Source of the DNA: CAZJLP01 sp964546955
GTDB taxonomy: Bacteria; Verrucomicrobiota; Verrucomicrobiia; Opitutales; Opitutaceae
Assembly (NCBI GenBank): GCA_964546955.1
Contig: CAZJLP010000008.1
Location: 58,286 to 122,285, forward strand
DNA: 64,000 bases
Reading direction: 5' to 3'
The position numbers and the translations under genes were made by a program. Shown here in pieces: positions 1-8,664 of the stretch. Every line of letters begins with the position of its first letter. Position 1 is the first letter of the stretch. The notes under the pieces are model-generated. The model saw only the letters and a list, made by a program, of their open reading frames with translations, was not told where the DNA came from and ran no database searches.

Positions 1-918
1 GCTGCCGACGGAATCGACGAAGCCGAGGCCGTTCGGTTGGTTGTTGGCATCGAAGTTGACATTGTAAACGTAGAGCCCGCGAGCGGGTCCCGTGTCGGCC
101 GCGCCTTTCGACGCGAAATAGAGACGGCCGCCCGAGAAGATGCTGGCATAGGGGGTGGGCAGATTGCTTGTCGTGCTGAAACGCAACACCGGGTTCATCG
201 GATCGCTGATGTCCATCAACGAGATCCCTTTTCCTCCCTCCACGCGGCCTCCGATCAGCAGGTTGCCCACGGCATGCACCTGATTGATGCGGGAGAGGCC
301 CACCTGGCTGTTGGTGCGACGCACGATGACGGGGCTGGCCGGATTCGTGAGGTCGACGATGTAGAGCCCGCCGTCGCCGCCGGCGACGTAGATGTAGGGA
401 GCTTGCACGCTGACCCACCACACCCCGCCGTAGTCGCTGCTGTTCGCGCCGCTGAGAACGATGTCGCGGACCAGCGTGGGGGCGGCGATGTCCGTCCAGT
501 CCCAGACTTGTATGCCGGTGGTGCTTTGTCCAATAAAGTAGGTGCGGCTTGAATACCCGGTGGTGAAACCGAAACCGTGTGGCTCCCGCAGTTTCGAGTT
601 CGACGGCCGGTGGTTGGCGACCCGCACTGGCGCTTTTGGGTTTGAAACGTTCCAGAAAGCGAAACCGGCCTGGGAGCCCCCGCCGTCCTCCGTGTAAATT
701 GTCGCCAGGTAGCCGTCGTGCATACACACGTTTCCATGGCCGTCACCCGGCCCGGACGAGCCGGACGGATTGGAATCGTTGACGACGCTGATGCGCGTCC
801 TGTTTTCGCCGGCGGTGTAGGTGAGATTGCCGAGGCCGGGACCTGCCGCATGAAGCGAGCCGAGCAGACAGGAAAGCAAGGAAGCGCGCCAAAGCGCGCG
901 GACGGAGGGACGATGCAT
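1..918 (-). CDS. Secreted LVIVD-repeat beta-propeller-like protein (3' end outside window)
   Basis: The frame stays open from an ATG at 918 to the window edge, giving 306 residues of an incomplete protein. The N-terminus has a short basic start and a hydrophobic stretch (LWRASLLSCLLGSLHAAG), consistent with a signal peptide cut near residue 24. The rest holds repeated blade-like units ending in phrases such as GLYIVDLTNPASPVIV and GISLMDISDPMNPVL, the pattern of LVIVD-repeat surface proteins, which probably form a beta-propeller. The enzymatic or binding role is unknown. It lies downstream of the polysaccharide lyase on the same strand but is separated from it by a strong terminator, so it is probably transcribed on its own. 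Confidence 0.8.
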   Translation of the reverse strand, partial: MHRPSVRALWRASLLSCLLGSLHAAGPGLGNLTYTAGENRTRISVVNDSNPSGSSGPGDGHGNVCMHDGYLATIYTEDGGGSQAGFAFWNVSNPKAPVRVANHRPSNSKLREPHGFGFTTGYSSRTYFIGQSTTGIQVWDWTDIAAPTLVRDIVLSGANSSDYGGVWWVSVQAPYIYVAGGDGGLYIVDLTNPASPVIVRRTNSQVGLSRINQVHAVGNLLIGGRVEGGKGISLMDISDPMNPVLRFSTTSNLPTPYASIFSGGRLYFASKGAADTGPARGLYVYNVNFDANNQPNGLGFVDSVGS

Positions 919-1000
919 GGTAGGGGTTGAGGAGGGTGGGAACTGACTTCTGCGGAAGACTGTGCGCGCAGCGGTGGGATGCGGGCGGCGCGCGGAATTG

Positions 1001-1043
1001 AAAAAAGGATGTGCCGCTGGGAACTGGTCCTTTCCCAGCGGCA
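1001..1043 (-). terminator. Rho-independent terminator after the polysaccharide lyase
   Basis: On the minus strand a perfect 12-bp stem (TGCCGCTGGGAA paired with TTCCCAGCGGCA, 1043-1032 and 1023-1012) with an 8-nt loop is followed, five bases later, by a run of six T. It lies 17 bases beyond the lyase stop codon. Confidence 0.9.
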
Positions 1044-1059
1044 ATCGCCCCAATATCCA

Positions 1060-2343
1060 CTAAGGAACGCTGATGAGCTGGAATTGTTGATGAGTCGCGC
1101 CGGTCCAGACGGCCTGCTCGAACTGAGCTCCGTTGGAGGTCGAATTGCCGCGCACCTGCAGGACGTGGCCGCTGTGGCGATTTACCAGGCGATAGTAGCC
1201 GCCCCCGAGACTGACCGGCAGCCATTCGTCGTTCGTATTCGCGCCGCCGAAATCGTACTGAACCACCGCGGCGCCCGCCGCCATGGATGCGCTCTGCACG
1301 ACCATGGCCTTGAGGCTGTTCCGATTTATGATCGAGTAGTATCCGTCGGAGAGCGAGACGAGCTGCCACTCGTCATTGGCCGGGGCAGCCGCGGTGTGCG
1401 ACCATTGTACGACGTTGGCGCTGTTGGCGGTCGAGGCGCTCTGGACCACGGCGACCTTCGCGCTGTGTCGAGCGGTGATGCGGTAGTTGCCGGTGAAACC
1501 GCCGCCAGTGCCGTTGTTGGGATCGACGTCCTCGAACGCCGTGCCGATGCGAGCGCGGCTCATGTAAGCGGTCGCGTTTCCGTTCACTGGCCCCGAGCGA
1601 TAGACGCCCCACTTCACGCGATTGTAGGTATTCGGTTCGTCCTCGTGGGTCGCACAATAAAAGCGCTGCTGCCCGTTGTTGAAGGTCTGCTTCACGCCGT
1701 TGTGCCAGAGTTCGACCCAGCCCTTGGTCGGATCCGAGTCGAGGTGGACGCCGATGACAAACGACTGCCATACGTTCAAGCGAAGCGCCGTGTCCCAAAT
1801 ATGCTGGTTTGTGCCATTGAGGTCGTTCTGCAAATAGAGGCGCCCGTCGGCATTGACGTTGCGCAGCACAAGGGGAGCGCCCATTCCGGTCTGCCCATAC
1901 GCGTGCATCTGAAAAAGAGCGACCCACGAACCGGTCGGCATGGGGTTCCAGAGGGAGCGCCAGCCGATGTAGTAGGTGCCGCCGCGCTGCATGCGAAACA
2001 CCGATCCATCCGCTAGTTTGGTCCCGCGCGATTCGCAGCGTTCTTTTCCGGTGCTCAGGTCCGTGAGGTTGTAGCGATAGACGCTGCCATATTGGCCCTG
2101 CGGGTCGTTCGCCACGGCAATCGTGCCGGGCGACTGTTCCAAACCTTCGAAGACGTTGAGTCCGTTGGCGGTGTTTGCTTCCCACAGGACCGTGGCGTGG
2201 GCCACGAGGCAAAACGCACAAGCGACGAAGGCGCAAAGCAAGAGGTGAAAGGGACTCCGGGGGGTAAGGCCGATGTTTCGGCTGCGATAATTGTCATCGC
2301 CAGCGGGTTGTCCGCAATGGGACGCGTCATAGGGTAGTTTCAT
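1060..2343 (-). CDS. Secreted polysaccharide lyase (heparin lyase I-like fold) with C-terminal ricin-type lectin domain
   Basis: The 427-residue protein starts at the ATG at 2343. An upstream in-frame ATG at 2415 would add 24 residues in front of the export signal. Residues ~30-50 (HLLLCAFVACAFCLVAHA) form a signal-peptide core after an unusually long N-region. Residues ~50-280 match the jelly-roll lyase family that includes heparin lyase I (Polysacc_lyase), with phrases such as YYIGWRSLWNP and GVHLDSDPTKGWVELWHNG. Residues ~295-427 are a ricin-B-type domain with three repeats (YRITARHS, YYSIINRNS, YYRLVNRHSG), probably carbohydrate binding. The substrate, an acidic polysaccharide such as alginate or a glycosaminoglycan, cannot be told from sequence. 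The two-component system just downstream may control it. Confidence 0.82.
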   Translation of the reverse strand: MKLPYDASHCGQPAGDDNYRSRNIGLTPRSPFHLLLCAFVACAFCLVAHATVLWEANTANGLNVFEGLEQSPGTIAVANDPQGQYGSVYRYNLTDLSTGKERCESRGTKLADGSVFRMQRGGTYYIGWRSLWNPMPTGSWVALFQMHAYGQTGMGAPLVLRNVNADGRLYLQNDLNGTNQHIWDTALRLNVWQSFVIGVHLDSDPTKGWVELWHNGVKQTFNNGQQRFYCATHEDEPNTYNRVKWGVYRSGPVNGNATAYMSRARIGTAFEDVDPNNGTGGGFTGNYRITARHSAKVAVVQSASTANSANVVQWSHTAAAPANDEWQLVSLSDGYYSIINRNSLKAMVVQSASMAAGAAVVQYDFGGANTNDEWLPVSLGGGYYRLVNRHSGHVLQVRGNSTSNGAQFEQAVWTGATHQQFQLISVP

Positions 2344-2523
2344 GGTGCGAGTGTGTTGATGGCCGAACGGTGCGCATATGGCTGCGCTGTCCTGGCCGTC
2401 GAGTGCGCCGATCAAGGGGTGTCGACGCGATGTTCCACGTTATCAAATCGCGCGCGCCGGCGAAATCGTTCAAATGAGCTAATTGCGCGCGGCGAACCCC
2501 TTTCGTCGTTAAGGATCGAATAC

Positions 2524-2562
2524 GCCCCCAAGGCGCCGCCTGCGGCGAGACAGGCTGGGGCG
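2524..2562. repeat. Nested inverted repeat between lyase and response regulator
   Basis: CCCCA (2526-2530) pairs with TGGGG (2556-2560), enclosing CGCCGC (2534-2539) paired with GCGGCG (2542-2547). There is no T-run on either side, so it may be a cruciform or a weak transcript end for the regulator, which stops at 2597. The rest of the 2344-2596 gap shows nothing recognisable. Confidence 0.4.
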
Positions 2563-2596
2563 CGCCCCTTTCACGCCGCCCGGTGTCCGTTTGAAG

Positions 2597-3250
2597 TTAT
2601 CGGCCCAGGTACCGCAGAATCGCCTCGCTCCGAGATTGAACGTGGAGCTTTTTGTAGATGTGACGAAGGTGTGCCCGCGCTGTGTGGAAAGCCATGCCGA
2701 GCTGATCGCTGATCTCCTTGATCAGATGGCCCTTGGCCAGGAGCGCTAGGATCTCCTGCTCGCGGGCGGTCAATCCTTCGATCGTAGGGTCCTTCGCCGT
2801 GGGCGGTTGTTTTTCCCACTCGCGGAAGAGCCCGACCACTTTACGCGCGACTTGGAAGGACATGGGCGCTCCGCCTGCATGAACCTGCTCGATCGCCGGC
2901 ACGAGTTCGGTGGGAATCGACTTCTTGAGCAAGTAGCCGCTGGCTCCCCGGCGCAGGGCGTCAAAGATGAGGTTGCTTTCCTCATAGCTCGTGAGGATGA
3001 GCATTTGCAAGTCAGGCCGAGCCGCTTTCAACTTCGCCACGAGTTCGATTCCGTTCATGCCGGGCAAGTTGATGTCGATGAGCGCGACATCCGGCGGACG
3101 CGCGGAAATACCGATCAGGGCGGATTCCGCTGTGCGATAGGTGTCATTACAGCGGACGGAAAGAGAGTGGGCCAGGACCGCCAGCAAGCTGTCGCTCGTT
3201 CCGGGGTTATCTTCGACAATGGAAACGGTGATGAATTTCCCCGTGTTCAT
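2597..3250 (-). CDS. NarL/LuxR-family response regulator
   Basis: The 217-residue protein has a receiver domain (1-~120) and a LuxR-type helix-turn-helix (~150-215, LTAREQEILALLAKG). The phospho-acceptor is D59 (LIDINLPGMNG), acidic residues E13/D14 coordinate Mg2+, and the conserved lysine lies in YLLKKS. Its ATG overlaps the stop of the sensor kinase gene by four bases (ATGA), so the two are translationally coupled and form a cognate pair. It is expected to bind DNA on phosphorylation. The polysaccharide lyase next to it is the obvious candidate target, but no operator was identified. Confidence 0.93.
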   Translation of the reverse strand: MNTGKFITVSIVEDNPGTSDSLLAVLAHSLSVRCNDTYRTAESALIGISARPPDVALIDINLPGMNGIELVAKLKAARPDLQMLILTSYEESNLIFDALRRGASGYLLKKSIPTELVPAIEQVHAGGAPMSFQVARKVVGLFREWEKQPPTAKDPTIEGLTAREQEILALLAKGHLIKEISDQLGMAFHTARAHLRHIYKKLHVQSRSEAILRYLGR

Positions 3251-6200
3251 GGTGTGATCGCCCGCGCTGGAATCGCGGCCGAGATCAACGGCAGTTTAAA
3301 GGTGATGCGGGTGCCTTTGCTGGATTCAGCTTCGATGGTGCAGCTGCCTCCGATCTGGGCCAAACGTTGCTGCAAGTTGGTCAGTCCATTGCCGCCGGCG
3401 GGGACTTTTCGTGGATCGAAGCCGCGACCGTCGTCGGCCACGATGGTCGTCAGGAGGTTGTTCGAGACGGTGAGCGAAATCCAGACCTCGGTCGCGGCGG
3501 AATGGCGAACGACGTTATTGAGCGCTTCTTTCAACGAAAGGAACAGGTTGTGGCGGATATCCGGTGCGAGGACGAAGTGTGGCGGATCATCGGGAAAGTC
3601 GAACCGGCGCCGGAGGTTTGCCGCCTGCAGAAACTCAGTGGCAAACTGGCCGAAATAGTCGATGAAGGCGGCCAACGTGTCGTTGGTCGGATTGGCTGCC
3701 CAGACAATTTCATCCAACGAATCGACGACGAGGCGCACGTTGCCCGACAATTGGCGAAGGTAGTCGCTCGTCTTTTGAGGATCCATGCGGCTGCGGTCCG
3801 CCAGGTCGAGAAGGAGAATCGTCTGGGTGAGGCTGCCGCCGAGATCGTCGTGAATATCCTTTGCGATGCGTGCTCGTTCGGCATCGAGGGCGGCCTTGTG
3901 TTGAAGCTGCCGCAGCTTCTCGCGCAGCCGGCGAAATGAAATGTAGCGTACAAAGCCGCCCACCAGCACGGCGATGAGTCCGACGTTTGCCAGTCGAAAC
4001 CAGGTGGTATTCCAAAAGAACGGCGCGACTGAAAAGGCGAAGGAGGCGGACTGTGGATTCCAAATGCCCTCGTTGTTCGACGCGGTCACTTGAAAACGGT
4101 ATGAGCCAGCGGGCAGGGTCGAATAGGACGCGGTTCGCTGAGGACCCGCCTCTACCCAGGACTCGTCCAACCCGTCGAGGCGGTAGCGAAAATGGACGTT
4201 TTCGGTCGGGCCGAGGGTGAGCGCCGTGAAATGGAAGTGCAGCCGATGATGTTTTGGAGGCAACGTCGGGGCGCGCCCGGGCGCATCCAGCGGCTGAACG
4301 TCGCCCGTCGGAACAACGTTTCCGTCCGCGGCGAGAACGCGATCGTCGACGCTCACGCGCGTCAGAGCGACCGGGACTGCCGGGCGCGCGTCGCCGATTT
4401 TGGCCGGATCGATCACGGCGATGCCTGTCTTCATCGGCATCCATAGTTTTCCGTCTGCCGTTCGAATGGAGCTTGGGGCATCGCCAGCACTGGCTTGAAG
4501 ACTCGGCAGGCCGGAGCCGCGGCCATAGTGAAGGGAGCGCACCTGTGCTCGCCGGCCTTGCGCGACTTCTTCGAGGTCGCGTTGTTTGACCCGAAAGATG
4601 CCGTGGTCGGACCCAAACCACAGCCATCCTTCCCGATCGGAGACGATCTGCGACACGACGTCGTCGTAGAGCCCGTGGGCACTGGTGATGCGGGCGAATT
4701 TTCCTTGGTGATATCGGCCGATGCCTCCGCCGACGTACCCGATCCACACGGCGCCGTCGGGCGTGCCGTGCAGACAGCGGATGGACATGGGCATGCCGGT
4801 CGTGCGTTCCGTTTCGTCGTAAACCTCCTCGCCAGAGACGCGCAGGAGCACGCCTTTTGAAGTGCCCAGCCAGACAGCGCCCGCGGCGTCTTCGGTCATT
4901 GCACGAATGATGCGGATGCCTTTCGGGAGGGTGTACGATTTTAGCTGGCCGGCCCGCCAGCGCAGCAAGGCTTCGGGGACTTCGCCGCCGATCCACAGAT
5001 CGCCGTTGCTATGAGAATGCAAGGCATGGACGACGCGAGAAACGAGGCCGTCCGCCGCCTCGATCTCGTCGAACTGGCCGCGATAAAGACGTACCACGCG
5101 CTGATCGCGCGTGCCTATCCAAAGGCCGCCGGTCTTATCTGTCGCGAGGCACGTCGCGCGCCCGGGCAAGCCTGCCGGCGCACCTGGGAAAGGCGTCCAG
5201 ACTCCTCCCTGATCTCGGTGCAGCAGCAGCCCCGTGTCGGTCGTGGCCCACAGTGTGCCGTCCCGCTGTTGGGCGATGGATTGAAACGATTGGGAGGCAG
5301 GTCCGAATCCCGCGCCTTCCACGGAAATACCGCGGCGCTGGAAACGCTGCAGCCCGCCGCCGCCGGTTCCCACCCATACGCTGCCTTCCTTGTCCTCGAT
5401 CAGCGCGTTGATTCGGCTGTGGGCGGCCGCGACTTTCTTGAAGGGCTCGGAAGGAGTGGGCCGGTGAAACAATCCGTCGCTGGTGGTGCCGACCCAGAGC
5501 CCGCCGCCGCGGTCTTCCAGCAGTACTGTCGGTTGCGAGTTCGCCGATTCGAGCGGCCAGCGACCGGTCGCGGTGGGTGGATGCGCGCCATCAAACCGAA
5601 AGACTTCATTGCCCACGGAAAGCCAGCATCCTCCCGCTGTGGCGGCGCAACTCCGAACGGCGGTCATTTCGTCTCCCACCGTGGCGACGCGACGAAACTC
5701 CTCATTTTGGCAGGCGTAGATGGCGCCCGCGGTGGTGAGCCAGACCCGTCCGTCGGTGTCGCGCACGAGCGAGGCTCCGCCGCGCAAACGCAGCGCGTGC
5801 TCCGGCCGCCCGGTCAGCCGAAGGACATTTCCGTCCTTGATACGGCACAGCGTATTGCCCCCGTAAATCACCCAGAGCGCGCCATCCGGTTGTTCAACGA
5901 GGCGCCACGCGATGAGGTTCGGCAAATTCTCCGTGAGGACGCGCGTCTTGGTTCCTTGGAGATGAACGAGAGAGCCGTGATCGAGACCCGCCCAAAGACC
6001 TCCGGAATCGCTTTGCAGGAGGCTCGTGACTTTCTGATCGAGGCCGGCTAGCGCGGGGGTCGGAAAGGCTTCGAAGCTCACGCCGTCGAAACGCGCGAGA
6101 CGGCCCGAATTGGCGACCCAGAGGTAACCATCTGGCGTGGTCGCCAGCGCGGTGATGTTATTGTTTGGAAGTCCGTCGTCAGTTTGCCACGTGTGCACGA

Positions 6201-6339
6201 CCCAGGTCGCGGCAGATTCCTTCATGTCCAAGGCAGTGGCCTGGCACGCAGGGAAGACTGCGGCGAGAGTGAGGCAGAGGCGAAGAAGCCTCGCAGGGAT
6301 AGACTGGGAACGGGGTCTTTGCGGGCAAGGCCGCAGCAC
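3247..6339 (-). CDS. Sensor histidine kinase with periplasmic two-propeller (Reg_prop) and Y_Y_Y sensor
   Basis: The 1030-residue protein has a signal/anchor at ~15-37, then many Reg_prop blades (~45-690) with repeated phrases such as TTPDGYLWVANSGRLARFDG and DREGWLWFGSDHGIFRV. A Y_Y_Y domain (~700-770, HFRYRLDGLDESWVEAG) and one membrane segment (~785-805) follow. The cytoplasmic HisKA_3 module has the phospho-accepting His in AKDIHDDLGG and ATP-binding boxes in EALNNVVRH and ADDGRGFD. This is the layout of Bacteroidota hybrid polysaccharide sensors, but the regulator is encoded separately in the overlapping next gene. The ligand is probably an oligosaccharide released from a polysaccharide (inference). 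Confidence 0.93.
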   Translation of the reverse strand: MLRPCPQRPRSQSIPARLLRLCLTLAAVFPACQATALDMKESAATWVVHTWQTDDGLPNNNITALATTPDGYLWVANSGRLARFDGVSFEAFPTPALAGLDQKVTSLLQSDSGGLWAGLDHGSLVHLQGTKTRVLTENLPNLIAWRLVEQPDGALWVIYGGNTLCRIKDGNVLRLTGRPEHALRLRGGASLVRDTDGRVWLTTAGAIYACQNEEFRRVATVGDEMTAVRSCAATAGGCWLSVGNEVFRFDGAHPPTATGRWPLESANSQPTVLLEDRGGGLWVGTTSDGLFHRPTPSEPFKKVAAAHSRINALIEDKEGSVWVGTGGGGLQRFQRRGISVEGAGFGPASQSFQSIAQQRDGTLWATTDTGLLLHRDQGGVWTPFPGAPAGLPGRATCLATDKTGGLWIGTRDQRVVRLYRGQFDEIEAADGLVSRVVHALHSHSNGDLWIGGEVPEALLRWRAGQLKSYTLPKGIRIIRAMTEDAAGAVWLGTSKGVLLRVSGEEVYDETERTTGMPMSIRCLHGTPDGAVWIGYVGGGIGRYHQGKFARITSAHGLYDDVVSQIVSDREGWLWFGSDHGIFRVKQRDLEEVAQGRRAQVRSLHYGRGSGLPSLQASAGDAPSSIRTADGKLWMPMKTGIAVIDPAKIGDARPAVPVALTRVSVDDRVLAADGNVVPTGDVQPLDAPGRAPTLPPKHHRLHFHFTALTLGPTENVHFRYRLDGLDESWVEAGPQRTASYSTLPAGSYRFQVTASNNEGIWNPQSASFAFSVAPFFWNTTWFRLANVGLIAVLVGGFVRYISFRRLREKLRQLQHKAALDAERARIAKDIHDDLGGSLTQTILLLDLADRSRMDPQKTSDYLRQLSGNVRLVVDSLDEIVWAANPTNDTLAAFIDYFGQFATEFLQAANLRRRFDFPDDPPHFVLAPDIRHNLFLSLKEALNNVVRHSAATEVWISLTVSNNLLTTIVADDGRGFDPRKVPAGGNGLTNLQQRLAQIGGSCTIEAESSKGTRITFKLPLISAAIPARAITP

Positions 6340-6409
6340 GAGGGGGGCGAGCAGAATGAAGAAAACAAGGACTCAGTGCGAGCCTGGTTTTCTCGAAGAT
6401 GCCGACAGG

Positions 6410-6435
6410 TCGACTCGCTGGCGCTCGCCGCTACG
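6410..6435 (+). repeat. Short dispersed motif, copy A
   Basis: TCGACTCGCTGGCGCTCGCC followed by GCTACG. Near-identical copies occur at 11852-11883 (minus), 21357-21382, 31285-31310 and 35020-35045, all outside or at the very edge of genes. It is REP-like, and its function is unknown. Confidence 0.6.
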
Positions 6436-6439
6436 CGAG

Positions 6440-7768
6440 TCAGACGGTCTTCAGCAGCACCTTGGGGTTGCGGCCGCTTTCCTCGTAAAGTTTCAGGCGC
6501 GCATCGGGGAGCACTTCCTTGCCGGTTTCCTCGAAGCCGAGGACGGAGGTGAAGAAGGAATAGCTCTGAGTGGAAAGAGCGACGATGGTGGTCGCGCCGC
6601 GCTCCTTGGCCATCATGCAGGCGAAATCGACCATCTTGCGGCCGACGCCGCGATTCTGATAAAAGGGGAGCACGTAGAGCGACCCCACTTCCGCGACATG
6701 GGGTTTGTCGGGATAGAAGTAAAGCGAGACGCACGCGATGATGTTCTCGTCGATTTCGAAGACGTAGAATTGGTCGATGTTCTTTTCGATGGCCTGCTGT
6801 GTGCGATACACCAACTCTTCGCGGCGGACGGCCCCGCGAGTCAGATTGTAGATCTGGCGAACGTCGCGACGGGTCGCTTTCCGTATCTGCTGGTAGTCGT
6901 TCCCGTAGATGAGGGAGCCGACTCCTTCGTTGGAAAAAATCTCGTTGAGCAGTCCGTCGAAGATCCGGCCGTCCACCAGATGGACGCGCGGCGTGCCGGT
7001 CTGGATGGCGCGAATGGCGTTGTCGGCTTTGCTGCGCGCAGGCTCGGCGATTTGTTCGGGGTGGTCTTTGAGCAGCGCTTTGAGCGCTTCGACCGAAATT
7101 TCGCGTTTGACCTCCCCGTTGATCTCCAGACCGGGGAGCGGGGAGAGATAGAGCACTTTCGTCGCATGCAGGGCTTCAGCGAGTTCGGCCGCCAGGAGAT
7201 CCGAATTGATCCGGAGCGAGCGTCCGTCAGGTCCGAAGCCAATCGGCGAGACGATCGGGATGATGCCCTTGTTGATCAGGGTGAGGATGAACTCGGTGTC
7301 CACGCGGTCGACCTTGCCCGTGTAGTGATGGTCCACACCTTTCAAGATGCCGAGGGGAAGCGCACGAACCGAATTCGTGATCGCGCACTTCAGCGCGTTT
7401 TGGGTCAGACCCTCCAGAATGAGGTGGGAAACACGGGCCGAGGCCCGGATGGCGAGGTCGAGCGTGGGTGCGTCGGTGACACCGGTGCCTGCGACATCCG
7501 AGATTGGGATTTTGCGGGCCTCGGAAAGTTCCTTCAGTTGATGGCCGATGCCGTGGACCAGGATCACCTTGATGGCGAGGCTGCGGAGGACCGCCACGTC
7601 GACCAAGATATTGCCGAAATTTTCGTCGGCCGCGATGGCTCCATCGAGGGCAATGACGAAGATCTGATCCTGAAAGCGCGGGACGTACTTCAAGATGCCG
7701 CGGAGGTCCGTCGGCTTGATGGTGGTGGCCGTGGCGGTCGCGGACGGAGGTACGTTGCCGTTGCTCAT
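6440..7768 (-). CDS. argA: Amino-acid N-acetyltransferase (N-acetylglutamate synthase)
   Basis: The 442-residue protein makes N-acetylglutamate from acetyl-CoA and glutamate, the first step of arginine synthesis. An N-terminal amino-acid-kinase-like domain (~25-290; KVILVHGIGHQL, PIVSPIGFGPDG) is followed by a GNAT acetyltransferase domain (~300-440), where YVLPFYQNRGVGRKMVDFA carries the acetyl-CoA-binding Q/RxxGxG/A motif. Length and domain order fit classical ArgA. The kinase-like domain is the usual site of arginine feedback. The gene follows the small membrane protein gene at 7809-8426 with a 40-bp gap on the same strand, so the two may be co-transcribed. Confidence 0.93.
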   Translation of the reverse strand: MSNGNVPPSATATATTIKPTDLRGILKYVPRFQDQIFVIALDGAIAADENFGNILVDVAVLRSLAIKVILVHGIGHQLKELSEARKIPISDVAGTGVTDAPTLDLAIRASARVSHLILEGLTQNALKCAITNSVRALPLGILKGVDHHYTGKVDRVDTEFILTLINKGIIPIVSPIGFGPDGRSLRINSDLLAAELAEALHATKVLYLSPLPGLEINGEVKREISVEALKALLKDHPEQIAEPARSKADNAIRAIQTGTPRVHLVDGRIFDGLLNEIFSNEGVGSLIYGNDYQQIRKATRRDVRQIYNLTRGAVRREELVYRTQQAIEKNIDQFYVFEIDENIIACVSLYFYPDKPHVAEVGSLYVLPFYQNRGVGRKMVDFACMMAKERGATTIVALSTQSYSFFTSVLGFEETGKEVLPDARLKLYEESGRNPKVLLKTV

Positions 7769-7808
7769 CGAGAAGGTGCGATGGTTCTCGGCGAAGACAG
7801 CGGTGGCG

Positions 7809-8426
7809 TCAATTCACTTGCAAGGTCCAGGATTTGGATTGGCGCTCGCCGATCAGCGTCACGCGATAGGTGCCGGGAGCCAGGGTATCGGCGGGAATCG
7901 TCACGATGACGGTCGTGTCCTTCGTGCGGGCGTTCAAATCGCCGTCAAGCCGGTCGAAGTTGGTCACAACGGCGAGTTCGTTGTCCTTGAGATAAGCGTG
8001 CGCATCCGCGAACAGCGTTTTGTGGTCGGGCAAGAGGCAGGTGAACTGAAAGGAGTACGGAGCAGCGGGCGAGGCGTCGCGTGGCGCGATAATGCCCCCA
8101 TAAGAATGGGCGAGGACCGGTTTATCGATCAGGCCTTCTGCGAGTTGTTCGGGGATTCCGCCGGGGCTTTCCGACGGGGGTGCGAGATCGAGAGAAAAGG
8201 CCGGGGGCCGCGGGACGTCGGCAGGCCGGCTGGCGGTCGCCTTGATCCGCCGAAACCCAGCTGAAAGCAAGCGGGTGGTCGTCGCCTGGATTTTTGCGTC
8301 ATGGTAAGGCTCGGACGCCTTGCCCGAGCGCCGGTACCGCAGGTTCACCGCGGTGTAACCGACGACAAAAACGAGGATCGCCAGGACGATCCATTTCATG
8401 GGCCAAGGCTGTTTTGCGACGGGCAT
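7809..8426 (-). CDS. Membrane-anchored protein of unknown function
   Basis: The start was placed at the ATG at 8426 (MPVAKQPWPMKW); the longer frame runs into a repeat element and lacks sense upstream. The 205-residue product has one N-terminal membrane segment (~11-25, WIVLAILVFVVGYTAV), a polar linker and a C-terminal beta-rich region (~95-205) with phrases such as PADTLAPGTYRVTLIGE, which look like an immunoglobulin-like extracytoplasmic domain. No family was recognised. It lies upstream of argA on the same strand and divergent from proS. Confidence 0.7.
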   Translation of the reverse strand: MPVAKQPWPMKWIVLAILVFVVGYTAVNLRYRRSGKASEPYHDAKIQATTTRLLSAGFRRIKATASRPADVPRPPAFSLDLAPPSESPGGIPEQLAEGLIDKPVLAHSYGGIIAPRDASPAAPYSFQFTCLLPDHKTLFADAHAYLKDNELAVVTNFDRLDGDLNARTKDTTVIVTIPADTLAPGTYRVTLIGERQSKSWTLQVN

Positions 8427-8430
8427 GTCT

Positions 8431-8600
8431 AATGGAGAATTGAGAATTGAGGATGCAGAATGACGGGCGAATAGACCCGAGCAAGAAATTGGTCTCATTC
8501 TGTCGACAAGACGCCGGGTGCTTCTCCGGTGGCCCGGGCACATCTATAGGCCTCGATCGCCGCATTCTTCATTCTGCATTCTTAATTCTCAATTAGGCAC
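8431..8600. repeat. Intergenic element with long inverted arms (GAATTGAGAATT type)
   Basis: The left arm at 8436-8462 (AATTGAGAATTGAGGATGCA plus GAATGA) is mirrored by the reverse complement of 8565-8595, with about 25 of 27 positions matching. The arms enclose ~100 bp of unrelated sequence and sit in the divergent gap between the membrane protein gene and proS, so promoters of both genes lie in or next to the element. Confidence 0.75.
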
Positions 8601-8664
8601 GTTCAGCCGCCGCAAATTCGTTTGCTCCGCGCCCCGGGGGCTGCTTCGTTCGGCGGCTACTTAT

